Shown here: in pieces, positions 4,490-12,886 of the stretch | How the letters are laid out: each line of letters opens with the position of its first letter | Position numbering within the stretch: the first letter of the stretch is position 1 | From: an uncultured Loktanella sp. | Lineage (GTDB): Bacteria; Pseudomonadota; Alphaproteobacteria; Rhodobacterales; Rhodobacteraceae | Length of the DNA: 43,514 bases | Assembly (NCBI GenBank): GCA_937132065.1 | Contig: CAKZNT010000041.1 | Span: forward strand, 1-43,514 | Reading direction: 5' to 3' | Translations under genes and position numbers: made by a program | The notes under the pieces: generated by a model | What the model saw: the letters and a program-made list of their open reading frames with translations, nothing else | What the model was told of the DNA's origin: nothing | The model's database searches: none

Positions 4490-6880
4490 TCAAAATGGCA
4501 CGTCATCTGCATCCGCTGCCGCCACAACAAACCGTGCAACCACATGTTTCGTGCCAGCCTTGTCAAACTCGATGACCAGCTTGTCGCCCTCGATCCCCAT
4601 CAATTCGCCATAGCCAAACTTTTGGTGAAACACGCGATCCCCTTGCGTAAACGCACTCACCGCGGTCGCATCAATGACACTGCTCTTGGCCTGCCCGGGT
4701 TGCGAAACGCCACGTTGCTGACTGCGGCTTTGCAATCGGCGCCACCCCGGTGAATTATAAACATCCGCCGAAGACGCTTTGTCATGCAAGTTCGATCCAT
4801 AGGCCTCCTGCATCGCAGGCGATGCATTTGCCGCCATCCCCGCCGCGCCGTAGCCACCACCATACAAGCCAGGCGGGGTTAGCACCTCGACATGCGCCTC
4901 GGGCAATTCGTCGATAAAGCGGGACGGCAACGCAGATTGCCACTGACCATAAACACGCCGGTTTGCCGCAAATGAAATCGTGCAAATCGCCTCTGCACGC
5001 GTAATTCCCACATAAGCGAGGCGGCGCTCTTCCTCGAGCCCCTTAAGCCCACTTTCGTCCATTGACCGCTGGCTTGGGAACAACCCATCTTCCCATCCGG
5101 GCAAAAACACCGCAGGAAACTCCAACCCCTTGGCCGCATGAAGCGTCATAACCGACACTTTCTCACCCTGCTCCTCGGTCTCATTGTCCATGATCAGGCT
5201 GACATGTTCCAAAAACCCTTGCAAATTCTCGAAATTCTCCAACGCCTTGACCAATTCCTTCAGGTTCTCCAGCCGTCCAGGTGCCTCGGGTGTTTTATCG
5301 TTCTGCCAGAATCCGGTGTAGCCACTCTCGTCCAAAATCATTTCAGCCAACTCGACATGCGTATCAGCCTCAGCCATGACCTGACGATGCCAGCGATCCA
5401 AACCCTGCACCAAAATGGTCAGCTCTTTCAGCCCCTTACCGCCCAGCAACTTCCCTTCGCAAACCAAACGCGCCCCCTCGATCAGGTTCACACCGTTTTC
5501 GCGGGCCGTGCGCTGGATCGTCTGTACAGCCTTGTCACCAAGGCCACGCTTGGGGGTATTCACAACGCGCTCGAACGCGAGATCATCATCCTGCGACACG
5601 GCTAACCTGAAATAGGCCATCGCATCACGAATTTCGAGCCGCTCATAAAAGCGGGGGCCACCAATCACGCGATATGGCAAGCCAATTGTCAAAAACCGGT
5701 CTTCAAAGGCGCGCATTTGATGCGACGCGCGCACCAAAATCGCCATACTGTCGAGGCCAACCCTATCAAGCCCCCGCGTGCCGCGCTGCAAGGCTTCAAT
5801 CTCCTCACCGATCCAGCGCGCCTCTTCTTCTCCATCCCAATGGCCAATCAGACGGACACGCTCCCCGTCCTCGCGGTCGGTAAACAACGTCTTACCCAAG
5901 CGCCCCTTGTTGGCGGCAATCACGCCAGACGCCGCCCCCAAAATATGTGGCGTCGAGCGATAATTCTGCTCCAACCGGACAACCGTAGCCCCGGGAAAGT
6001 CCTTTTCAAATCGCAGGATGTTGCCAACCTCGGCGCCGCGCCATCCATAAATAGACTGATCGTCATCGCCCACACAGCAGATATTCTTGCGCTTGGCCGC
6101 CAAAAGCCGGAGCCACAAATATTGGGCCACATTCGTATCTTGATACTCGTCTACTAAGATAAACTTAAAGCGATCCTGATATTGCTCTAAAATATCAGGA
6201 TGGGTCTGAAAAATCGTGACCATATGCAACAAAATATCGCCAAAATCGACGGCATTCAAATCGCGCAAACGGGCCTGATATGCCGCATATAACTCGATCC
6301 CCTTGTGATCATAATCACCACTATCGGCCACAGGCACGGCACTCGGAATCAACGCACGGTTTTTCCACCCGTCAATCACCCCCGCCAACATACGCGGCGG
6401 CCATCGTTTCTCATCAATTTCAGCGGCGCGCACAAGTTGCTTCAACAACCGTAACTGATCATCCGTATCCAGAATCGTGAAATTCGACTTTAACCCGACA
6501 AGTTCCGCGTGGCGGCGCAGCAATTTCGCACAAACCGAGTGAAACGTGCCCAGCCAGGGCATCCCCTCAACAGCCTCCCCCATCATGCGACCGATGCGGG
6601 TTTTCATCTCGCGGGCGGCCTTATTGGTAAAGGTCACCGCCAAAATATCAAACGGGCGCGCAGACCCCGTCGTCAGCAAATGACCAATGCGGGTCGTCAG
6701 GGCTTTGGTTTTGCCCGTGCCCGCACCGGCAAGCATCAAAACAGGCCCGTCAATCGCCTCCACGGCGGCGCGCTGCGCGGGGTTCAACCCCTCCAGATAC
6801 GGGGCCGCACGGCCAACCATTGCACGCTGACTTAATGGAACGGCGGCCGCAAAGGCCTCATCTTCTGAAAAACTGCTCAT
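4490..6880 (-). CDS. uvrD: ATP-dependent DNA helicase UvrD/PcrA
   Basis: 796 residues, superfamily 1A 3'-5' helicase for mismatch and nucleotide excision repair. Motifs in order: Q motif LNPAQRAAV (32-40), Walker A AGAGTGKT (51-58), TFTNKAA (motif Ia), DEYQDTN (Walker B, 244-250), GDDDQSIYGWRGAE (III), QNYRST (IV), MTLHAAKGLEFPAVFLPGWE (V) and ERRLAYVGITRA (VI). The last ~50 residues (HQKFGYGELMGIEGDKLVIEF) form the Tudor-like PcrA/UvrD tail. I start at the ATG at 6880 (MSSFSEDEAF); the frame is open 21 codons upstream, but that segment is unlike the family. No clear ribosome site is seen. Confidence 0.95.
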   Translation of the reverse strand: MSSFSEDEAFAAAVPLSQRAMVGRAAPYLEGLNPAQRAAVEAIDGPVLMLAGAGTGKTKALTTRIGHLLTTGSARPFDILAVTFTNKAAREMKTRIGRMMGEAVEGMPWLGTFHSVCAKLLRRHAELVGLKSNFTILDTDDQLRLLKQLVRAAEIDEKRWPPRMLAGVIDGWKNRALIPSAVPVADSGDYDHKGIELYAAYQARLRDLNAVDFGDILLHMVTIFQTHPDILEQYQDRFKFILVDEYQDTNVAQYLWLRLLAAKRKNICCVGDDDQSIYGWRGAEVGNILRFEKDFPGATVVRLEQNYRSTPHILGAASGVIAANKGRLGKTLFTDREDGERVRLIGHWDGEEEARWIGEEIEALQRGTRGLDRVGLDSMAILVRASHQMRAFEDRFLTIGLPYRVIGGPRFYERLEIRDAMAYFRLAVSQDDDLAFERVVNTPKRGLGDKAVQTIQRTARENGVNLIEGARLVCEGKLLGGKGLKELTILVQGLDRWHRQVMAEADTHVELAEMILDESGYTGFWQNDKTPEAPGRLENLKELVKALENFENLQGFLEHVSLIMDNETEEQGEKVSVMTLHAAKGLEFPAVFLPGWEDGLFPSQRSMDESGLKGLEEERRLAYVGITRAEAICTISFAANRRVYGQWQSALPSRFIDELPEAHVEVLTPPGLYGGGYGAAGMAANASPAMQEAYGSNLHDKASSADVYNSPGWRRLQSRSQQRGVSQPGQAKSSVIDATAVSAFTQGDRVFHQKFGYGELMGIEGDKLVIEFDKAGTKHVVARFVVAAADADDVPF

Positions 6881-7017
6881 GGGCGCAAAGATAGCGGCAA
6901 AGCGCGCCAGTGAAAAGGCTTGTTCTACTTCCGTTCCGTGCAATTTCGCTGCAATTTTCTATGTCCAATCAAACTCCCGCCGGAGGCAAAACTATTCAAA
7001 ACAAGCGCAAGGCATGA

Positions 7018-7031
7018 TGTTAACGCTAACA
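7018..7031. promoter_or_regulatory. LacI-family-type operator upstream of pyc
   Basis: TGTTAACGCTAACA: arms TGTTA/TAACA around a central CG, the form typical of LacI/GalR-family operators. It is close to the site I associate with CceR, the central-carbon regulator of Rhodobacter, which is known to affect gluconeogenic genes. It sits 80 bp before pyc and about 140 bp from uvrD. No other clear signal is seen in the 230-bp spacer 6881-7110. Confidence 0.5.
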
Positions 7032-7110
7032 AATACCCAATACTACCTGTTTACGGATGCAATTTTTGCCCCTACCAATGCTGCAACTGCAAACAAACGG
7101 GGACTGCACC

Positions 7111-10100
7111 ATGGCCGACTTCAAGAAAATTCTGATTGCCAACCGTGGCGAGATCGCAATTCGCATCATGCGCGCGGCCAATGAAATGGGCAAGAAAACC
7201 GTGGCCGTTTACGCCGAGGAAGACAAACTCGGGCTGCACCGGTTCAAGGCGGACGAGGCATACCGTATTGGCGAAGACCTCGGCCCTGTCGCGGCCTATC
7301 TCTCGATTGACGAAATCATTCGGGTTGCGAAAATGGCGGGGGCGGATGCGATCCACCCGGGCTATGGTTTACTCTCCGAGAACCCCGACTTTGTTGATGC
7401 ATGCACCCAAAACGGGATCACCTTTATCGGGCCACAGGCCAAAACCATGCGCCAGCTCGGTGACAAGGCCTCCGCCCGCCGCGTCGCCATTGAAGCAGGC
7501 GTGCCGGTTATCCCCGCCACCGAGGTGCTTGGCGAAGATATGAAGGCCATCAAGAAAGAGGCGTCAGAGGTCGGATACCCTTTGATGCTCAAGGCGTCTT
7601 GGGGCGGCGGCGGGCGCGGCATGCGTCCGATCATGAACGAAGACGAACTTGAGGAAAAAGTGCGCGAAGGGCGGCGCGAAGCAGAGGCCGCCTTTGGCAA
7701 TGGCGAAGGCTACCTAGAAAAGATGATCATGAAGGCCCGCCACGTCGAGGTGCAAATCCTTGGTGACAGCATGGGCCAGATCTACCATCTCTGGGAGCGG
7801 GACTGCTCGGTGCAACGGCGCAACCAGAAAGTCGTCGAACGCGCCCCCGCCCCTTACCTGTCCGAGACCCAACGCGAACAAATCTGCCAATTGGGCAAGA
7901 AAATCTGCCAGCACGTGAATTACGAGTGCGCAGGCACTGTCGAATTCCTGATGGATATGGATAGCGGCGAATTCTACTTCATCGAGGTCAATCCGCGCGT
8001 GCAGGTCGAGCACACAGTCACCGAAGAGGTCACAGGCATCGACATCGTGCGTGCGCAAATCCTGATTGCCGAAGGCAAGTCCATCGTCGAGGCCACAGAC
8101 TGCGCCTCGCAATATGACGTGCAACTTGACGGGCACGCACTGCAATGCCGCGTCACGACCGAGGATCCGCAAAACAACTTCATTCCCGATTACGGGCGCA
8201 TCCAGATGTATCGCTCCGCCACAGGGCCGGGCATTCGCCTCGACGGCGGCACGGCCTACTCGGGCGCCGTCATCACGCGGTTCTACGACAGTCTTTTGAC
8301 CAAAGTGACCGCGCGCGCGCCGACACCCGAAATGGCCATCGCCCGCATGGATCGGGCCTTGCGCGAATTCCGCATTCGGGGGGTCTCAACCAACATCGCG
8401 TTCGTCGAAAACCTGCTCAAGCACCCGACATTCCTCAACAATGAATACCATACCAAATTCATCGACGAGACTCCGGGCCTCTTTGACTTCAAAAAGCGGC
8501 GGGACCGGGCAACCAAAATCCTGACCTATATCGCGGACATCACCGTTAACGGGCATCCCGAAACACTCGGGCGGGCCAAACCGCACGCCGAAGCCAAATT
8601 GCCGCGCCCCCCCGTGAAGCCGCAAACCGAAGTGCCCGCAGGCACACGCACCTTGCTTGACGCACAAGGTCCCGCCGCCGTGGCCGACTGGATGCGCGAC
8701 CAAAAGCAACTCCTGATCACCGACACAACCATGCGGGACGGTCACCAATCATTGCTTGCAACACGCATGCGCTCGATCGACATGGTCAACATCGCACCCG
8801 CCTATGCCACCAAAATGAACCAGCTTTTCTCGGTGGAATGCTGGGGCGGCGCAACCTTTGATGTGGCCTACCGCTTCTTGCAGGAATGCCCGTGGCAACG
8901 ACTGCGCGACATCCGCGCCAAAATGCCCAACATCATGACGCAAATGCTATTGCGGGCCTCCAACGGGGTTGGCTACACCAACTATCCCGATAACGTCGTG
9001 CAATCCTTTGTCGCCCAAGCCGCCACATCAGGGGTTGACGTCTTTCGGGTGTTCGACAGCCTCAACTGGGTCGAAAATATGCGGGTCGCGATGGATGCGG
9101 TCATCGACGCCAACAAGGTCTGCGAAGGCACGATCTGCTACACAGGCGACATGCTTGATCCGACACGATCAAAATACGACCTGAAATACTACGTCGGCAT
9201 GGCCAAAGAGCTCGAGGCAGCAGGCGCACATGTGCTTGGGCTCAAGGACATGGCTGGGCTTTTGAAACCCGAAGCAGGGCGCGCGCTGGTGAGGGCGATC
9301 AAAGAGGAAACAGGGCTACCGATCCACTTCCATACCCACGACACATCGGGTGCGGCAATTGCCACCGTGCTTGCGGTTTCTGACGCTGGGGTCGATGTGG
9401 TTGACGCCGCGATGGACTCCTTTTCTGGCAACACGTCCCAGCCTACAATGGGGTCTATCGTTGAATCGTTAAAATGCTCTGAACGTAACACGGGGCTTGA
9501 TATCGGAGCGATCCGCGAAATCTCGAACTACTTCGAGCAAGTGCGGGCGCATTACACCGCCTTCGAATCCGGCCTGCAAGCGCCCGCGTCAGAGGTCTAT
9601 TTGCACGAGATGCCGGGTGGTCAGTTCACCAACCTAAAGGCACAAGCGCGCAGCCTCGGCCTTGAAGACCGCTGGCACGAGGTCGCTCAAACCTATGCAG
9701 ACGTGAACCAGATGTTCGGTGACATCGTCAAAGTGACCCCCTCTTCCAAGGTTGTCGGCGATATGGCGCTGATGATGGTTAGCCAGAACCTGACCCGCGC
9801 ACAGGTCGAAGATCCCGCCGTTGATGTGGTTTTTCCAGATAGCGTCATCGACATGATGAAAGGCAGCCTCGGGCAACCGCCAGGTGGCTGGCCCGCCGCG
9901 ATCCAGTCGAAAATCCTCAAAGGTGAGAAAGCGTCAACCGCGCGACCGGGCGCACATCTTGCCCCTGTCGATATCGAGGCGACCCGCGCCGATCTGTCAA
10001 CCCAACTCGAGGGGCGCATGATCGACGACGAAGATCTCAACGGCTACCTGATGTATCCAAAGGTTTTCCTTGATTACATGGGCCGTCATCGCAGCTACGG

Positions 10101-10554
10101 ACCCGTGCGGACGCTCCCGACAAAAACATTCTTCTACGGCATGCAGCCCGCCGAAGAAATCAGCGCCGAGATCGATCCCGGCAAGACGCTCGAAATTCGG
10201 ATGCAGGCCGTGTCGGAAAACAACGAGGATGGCGAGGTCAAAGTCTTCTTTGAACTCAACGGCCAGCCCCGCACAATCCGCGTCATGAACCGCGCCGTGA
10301 CCGCGACCAAAGTGACCCGTCCAAAGGCCGAGGCAGGCAACGCAAACCACATCGGCGCACCCATGCCCGGAGTGGTGGCCACCGTTGCCGCCCAAGCTGG
10401 CAAAGAGGTGAAAGAAGGTGACCTGCTCTTGACCATCGAAGCCATGAAAATGGAAACTGGCATCCACGCCGAACGCGACGCCATCGTAAAAGCGGTGCAC
10501 GTGCAGGCTGGCAGTCAGATCGACGCCAAGGACCTGATGATCGAGCTCGAATAA
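7111..10554 (+). CDS. pyc: Pyruvate carboxylase
   Basis: 1147 residues, full length for the single-chain enzyme that makes oxaloacetate from pyruvate, bicarbonate and ATP. Biotin carboxylase domain (about 1-450) with the ATP-grasp glycine loop SWGGGGRGMR and the EVNPRVQVEHTVTEEVTG active-site segment. Carboxyltransferase domain from about 534 with TTMRDGHQSLLATRM and LKDMAGLLKP. C-terminal biotinyl domain with EAMKMET, biotinylated Lys at about 1113. I start at MADFKKILIANRGEIA (ATG 7111); the 18 codons upstream in frame are not conserved-looking and GGGGA lies before 7111. It provides anaplerosis, important on C2/C3 or amino acid substrates. Confidence 0.97.
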   Translation: MADFKKILIANRGEIAIRIMRAANEMGKKTVAVYAEEDKLGLHRFKADEAYRIGEDLGPVAAYLSIDEIIRVAKMAGADAIHPGYGLLSENPDFVDACTQNGITFIGPQAKTMRQLGDKASARRVAIEAGVPVIPATEVLGEDMKAIKKEASEVGYPLMLKASWGGGGRGMRPIMNEDELEEKVREGRREAEAAFGNGEGYLEKMIMKARHVEVQILGDSMGQIYHLWERDCSVQRRNQKVVERAPAPYLSETQREQICQLGKKICQHVNYECAGTVEFLMDMDSGEFYFIEVNPRVQVEHTVTEEVTGIDIVRAQILIAEGKSIVEATDCASQYDVQLDGHALQCRVTTEDPQNNFIPDYGRIQMYRSATGPGIRLDGGTAYSGAVITRFYDSLLTKVTARAPTPEMAIARMDRALREFRIRGVSTNIAFVENLLKHPTFLNNEYHTKFIDETPGLFDFKKRRDRATKILTYIADITVNGHPETLGRAKPHAEAKLPRPPVKPQTEVPAGTRTLLDAQGPAAVADWMRDQKQLLITDTTMRDGHQSLLATRMRSIDMVNIAPAYATKMNQLFSVECWGGATFDVAYRFLQECPWQRLRDIRAKMPNIMTQMLLRASNGVGYTNYPDNVVQSFVAQAATSGVDVFRVFDSLNWVENMRVAMDAVIDANKVCEGTICYTGDMLDPTRSKYDLKYYVGMAKELEAAGAHVLGLKDMAGLLKPEAGRALVRAIKEETGLPIHFHTHDTSGAAIATVLAVSDAGVDVVDAAMDSFSGNTSQPTMGSIVESLKCSERNTGLDIGAIREISNYFEQVRAHYTAFESGLQAPASEVYLHEMPGGQFTNLKAQARSLGLEDRWHEVAQTYADVNQMFGDIVKVTPSSKVVGDMALMMVSQNLTRAQVEDPAVDVVFPDSVIDMMKGSLGQPPGGWPAAIQSKILKGEKASTARPGAHLAPVDIEATRADLSTQLEGRMIDDEDLNGYLMYPKVFLDYMGRHRSYGPVRTLPTKTFFYGMQPAEEISAEIDPGKTLEIRMQAVSENNEDGEVKVFFELNGQPRTIRVMNRAVTATKVTRPKAEAGNANHIGAPMPGVVATVAAQAGKEVKEGDLLLTIEAMKMETGIHAERDAIVKAVHVQAGSQIDAKDLMIELE

Positions 10555-10558
10555 AATT

Positions 10559-10592
10559 GCAGGCCGCTGCGTCACATGCGTGGCGGCCTTGC
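10559..10592. terminator. Hairpin between convergent pyc and GFA gene
   Basis: GGCCGC (10562-10567) / GCGGCC (10583-10588), extended by GCA/TGC with one bulge. On the minus strand it is followed by ATTTTATT, so it fits best as the terminator of the minus-strand GFA gene; it may also stop pyc transcripts. Confidence 0.5.
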
Positions 10593-10621
10593 GACACCTC
10601 TCGTTGTGGACACTCCACGCA

Positions 10622-11008
10622 CTAGCCGTCTTCCCCTTCATCATGGCCCGCTGTGTATTGGGTCGCTCCTGCAATCGGGGAAAGCCACGATTCGCGATGT
10701 TTCGTCCATAACTCGTAAGTGGGGCGAAACTGGTCCGGCTTTTCAAGCGCGCCCAGATGTAGCTCAACCTCATCATCCGTGCAGGCATAAACAGAGCTAC
10801 CGCAGGTAGGACAATAGAATCGACCGCGGCTCTGCGCCGCCTCGCCTGCAATCGTCACACAATCTTGCGCAAACACTGCTGCGGCGTAAAACACAGCGCC
10901 ATGATGCTTGCGACAATCAAGACAGTGGCAAACGCCCACACGTCGCGGCGCGCCAACTGCTTTCACCGTGAGGGCCCCACAACTGCAACCGCCAACAACC
11001 CGCTTCAT
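10622..11008 (-). CDS. GFA/CENP-V domain zinc-binding protein
   Basis: 128 residues with the cysteine pattern of the GFA (glutathione-dependent formaldehyde-activating-like) fold: GGCSCGALTV near the start, VCHCLDCRKHHGAVF in the middle and FYCPTCGSSVY later, giving Zn-binding cysteines in the usual order. Some members act on S-hydroxymethyl glutathione but most have no proven activity, so no reaction is assigned. The ATG at 11008 follows GGAGGGCGAA; an in-frame ATG 13 codons upstream has no ribosome site. The translation lacks a signal peptide, so it should be cytoplasmic. Confidence 0.85.
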   Translation of the reverse strand: MKRVVGGCSCGALTVKAVGAPRRVGVCHCLDCRKHHGAVFYAAAVFAQDCVTIAGEAAQSRGRFYCPTCGSSVYACTDDEVELHLGALEKPDQFRPTYELWTKHRESWLSPIAGATQYTAGHDEGEDG

Positions 11009-11071
11009 TTCGCCCTCCGCACCAGCATCACAAAACGATATGCCCAAAACCGGTGCAGGTCTATGCAGCCC

Positions 11072-11359
11072 CTACTTGTTGCTATCAATCCAGCGCGACA
11101 ACATCTCCTTATTCTTGAAATACTCATCAGGGACCTGCCGCCGTTTGATCATCGCGATCCGTTCGGCGTAGGCGACCTGTTTAGACGTTGGACGCCCGTC
11201 CCCAGCATTGGCACGGCTTTGGGTCTGGGTGTGAATCCACGCGCTCAGCTGACGTCGATCTTCCCGCAATTCTTGCGGCAAGGGGACGTGATTGCGCAGC
11301 GATAGCGTGCGCGCAAACGACAGCTGCTTTTGTGTCGGGGCAAGACTGGAATGTTCCAT
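11072..11359 (-). CDS. Small protein with two tandem TxKQ...A...VP...LSxWI repeats
   Basis: 95 residues, basic. Two related segments of about 35 residues: PTQKQLSFARTLSLRNHVPL continuing to QLSAWI, and TSKQVAYAERIAMIKRRQVP continuing to MLSRWI. This (T/S)xKQxx(F/Y)A...(V/L)P...LSxWI pattern resembles helical motifs at the C-terminus of some topoisomerase III and phage DNA proteins (PTxKQ...A), so DNA or nucleic-acid binding is possible but unproven. The ATG at 11359 is chosen because a sigma70 promoter lies just upstream and the remaining upstream frame reads through the GTGCAC repeats. It diverges from the phosphodiesterase gene. Confidence 0.7.
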   Translation of the reverse strand: MEHSSLAPTQKQLSFARTLSLRNHVPLPQELREDRRQLSAWIHTQTQSRANAGDGRPTSKQVAYAERIAMIKRRQVPDEYFKNKEMLSRWIDSNK

Positions 11360-11387
11360 TTTAAAACTCCACAGTATTTCTGAATTG

Positions 11388-11416
11388 AAACTAGAACAAA
11401 AAGAGAACATTGTCAA
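11388..11416 (-). promoter_or_regulatory. Sigma70-type promoter for the two-repeat small protein
   Basis: On the minus strand, TTGACA (11416-11411), a 17-nt spacer and TAGTTT (11393-11388), about 30 nt before the ATG at 11359. The -35 is perfect and the -10 moderate. Confidence 0.55.
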
Positions 11417-11429
11417 GCTGGGGAATTTT

Positions 11430-11462
11430 GGTGCACGCGCGGTGCACGTCTGGTGCACGTAT
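11430..11462 (+). repeat. Triple 11-bp GGTGCACG repeat (copy 1)
   Basis: Three units in exact 11-bp register: GGTGCACGCGC (11430-11440), GGTGCACGTCT (11441-11451) and GGTGCACGTAT (11452-11462), then AAAACATC. It lies in the 151-bp spacer between the two divergent genes. A second, diverged copy with the same register is at 35316-35348 on the other strand. Each unit holds the palindrome GTGCAC, one per helical turn. Confidence 0.8.
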
Positions 11463-11510
11463 AAAACATCGGGCAAACTACATGCAGACCCACATTCAAG
11501 AGGCCCGAAG

Positions 11511-12317
11511 TTGACCAAAATCATTGTTATGACCGACATTCACATCACAAGCGAAGGCTCTGATATTATTGGACTAAATCCACTTGAGCGCTTCGAGAAT
11601 GTCTACGCCATTGCCCTGCGCGACCACCCCGATGCCGCATTTACCATCCTGATGGGGGACCTCACTCACCACGGTAAAATAGATCAATATCAACGACTTA
11701 ACGCGGCTTTGCGATCCTCTCCGATTCCCGTCATCCCGATGCTGGGCAACCACGACATCCGCGATGAATTCTTGAAGGTGTTCAAAAATGCCCCGCAAGA
11801 TGACGCTGGATTTGTGCAAAATATCATAGACTTAGATCACCATCGCATTATCACGCTCGATACCAAGGACGGGCCATTTGGCCATCACGCGGGCCACCTT
11901 TGCGCAAAACGGCTCGCATGGCTGAAATCCGCACTCGCGACCAAATCCCACCGCATCCCCCTTGTTTTTATGCACCATCCGCCTTTTGCGACGGGGATCA
12001 TCGGCATGGACAACATCAACCTCGATAACGATGACGAAGTGCTTGATATAATAGCGCAATATCCGACTGCGCACCTGTTTTGCGGACATATACACCGCAC
12101 GATTTCGGGCAGCACCCGCAGTGTCGCTTGGACAATGTTCAAAAGCCCATGTCATCAAGGCGTTCTGGATTTCGACGACCCCGACTCATCCCTCTCGGTC
12201 AATGAACCCGGCAGCTACGGGTTGCTCTTGCTGACACCTGATGGCGTCGTGGCGCATAGCCAAGACGTTGGTTTCGAACATGAAATTCAACGCGAAAGCG
12301 GGTCAAAGACAGATTAA
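11511..12317 (+). CDS. Calcineurin-like phosphodiesterase (CpdA/class III cyclic nucleotide PDE type)
   Basis: 268 residues with the metallophosphoesterase motifs in order: MTDIH (DxH, residues 7-11), MGDLTHHG (GDxxH), MLGNHD (GNHD), FMHHPP and CGHIHR (GHxH), giving a two-metal site. Similarity to CpdA suggests hydrolysis of 3',5'-cAMP or a related phosphodiester in the cytoplasm; the substrate is unproven. I start at TTG 11511 because it places the first motif four codons in, as expected, and an AGAGG-containing stretch lies upstream. The frame is open further upstream but would read through the GTGCAC repeat block and shows no homology. Confidence 0.85.
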   Translation: MTKIIVMTDIHITSEGSDIIGLNPLERFENVYAIALRDHPDAAFTILMGDLTHHGKIDQYQRLNAALRSSPIPVIPMLGNHDIRDEFLKVFKNAPQDDAGFVQNIIDLDHHRIITLDTKDGPFGHHAGHLCAKRLAWLKSALATKSHRIPLVFMHHPPFATGIIGMDNINLDNDDEVLDIIAQYPTAHLFCGHIHRTISGSTRSVAWTMFKSPCHQGVLDFDDPDSSLSVNEPGSYGLLLLTPDGVVAHSQDVGFEHEIQRESGSKTD

Positions 12318-12351
12318 TTTCGAAAAACTTTGCCGATGTGCATTTTTGACC

Positions 12352-12380
12352 TTGCGGCCCCGCGCAACTCTTTCTAAATA
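12352..12380 (+). promoter_or_regulatory. Promoter of tRNA-Gly
   Basis: TTGCGG (12352-12357), a 17-nt spacer and TAAATA (12375-12380), 17 nt before the first base of the tRNA. Confidence 0.6.
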
Positions 12381-12397
12381 CCCCCTACGAAACGGAT

Positions 12398-12472
12398 GCG
12401 GGCGTAGCTCAGGGGTAGAGCGAAACCTTGCCAAGGTTTAGGTCGAGAGTTCGAATCTCTTCGCCCGCTCCA
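12398..12472 (+). tRNA. tRNA-Gly (anticodon GCC)
   Basis: Cloverleaf with acceptor GCGGGCG (12398-12404) / CGCCCGC (12462-12468), a D-arm with AGCTC...GAGC, an anticodon stem AACCT/AGGTT around TTGCCAA (anticodon GCC), and the T-arm GAGAGTTCGAATCTC. The CCA end is encoded (12470-12472). It reads GGC and GGT glycine codons. It has its own promoter and terminator. Confidence 0.97.
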
Positions 12473-12484
12473 GTTTCGAAACAA

Positions 12485-12520
12485 GAGGCCGCTCAGCAAT
12501 GAGCGGCCTCGTTTGTTTTA
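12485..12520. terminator. Intrinsic terminator after tRNA-Gly
   Basis: Perfect 10-bp stem GAGGCCGCTC (12485-12494) / GAGCGGCCTC (12501-12510), 6-nt loop, then GTTTGTTTTA. It may also end the convergent minus-strand gene, whose stop is at 12518. Confidence 0.85.
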
Positions 12521-12757
12521 GAACGCCTTAAAAGTAAGGGTCGTGAGGGTGCGCTCGATCCCGTCAATATCCATTAACTGGTCATTGAGATACTTCCCCA
12601 CGTCTTCTCCTTCGGGGATATACAGCTTCATCAGCAGATCATGGTCTCCGCTTGTCGAATATAGCTCCGAGTGGATTTCTTTGAGCGCGATTCCATCCGC
12701 AACTTTATATGTCGTGCCAGGGCGGCAGCGAATTTGAACGAACACACATGTGGTCAT
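12518..12757 (-). CDS. Stand-alone Lrp/AsnC ligand-binding (RAM) domain protein
   Basis: 79 residues: MTTCVFVQIRCRPG at the start, then ELYSTSGDHDLLMKLYIPEG and IDGIERTLTTLTFKAF, the beta-alpha-beta-beta-alpha-beta pattern of the Lrp effector domain (YSTSGxxDLL is its hallmark), with no DNA-binding domain. Such proteins form decamers or oligomers that bind amino acids and may modulate full Lrp proteins. The ATG at 12757 follows AAGGAAA by 5 nt. It diverges from hisB, so amino acid sensing beside histidine genes is plausible, but no link is shown. Confidence 0.88.
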   Translation of the reverse strand: MTTCVFVQIRCRPGTTYKVADGIALKEIHSELYSTSGDHDLLMKLYIPEGEDVGKYLNDQLMDIDGIERTLTTLTFKAF

Positions 12758-12829
12758 TAGCATTTCCTTCATTGATTGGTGACAAGCTGGCATAGCAACC
12801 ACACGCCCCGCAATCCCTGAAAGGAGACC

Positions 12830-12858
12830 TTGGCGCTCTGCGTCCCGCCCCCTATAAG
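12830..12858 (+). promoter_or_regulatory. Promoter of the hisB-hisH-glsA operon
   Basis: TTGGCG (12830-12835), a 17-nt spacer and TATAAG (12853-12858), predicting a start near 12865 and a leader of only about 22 nt before hisB. That leaves no room for a his attenuator or T-box-like leader. Confidence 0.65.
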
Positions 12859-12886
12859 CGGCCTAACAGCTTTCGGAGGCAAACCC

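Noticed and set aside
11292..11510. N-terminal extension of the phosphodiesterase
   Set aside because: The extra 73 codons read through the GTGCAC repeats and the opposite gene's start region and do not resemble the family, whose first motif lies near the N-terminus.
12859..12886. Histidine leader peptide or attenuator before hisB
   Set aside because: The promoter leaves about 22 nt of leader and no His-codon run is visible.
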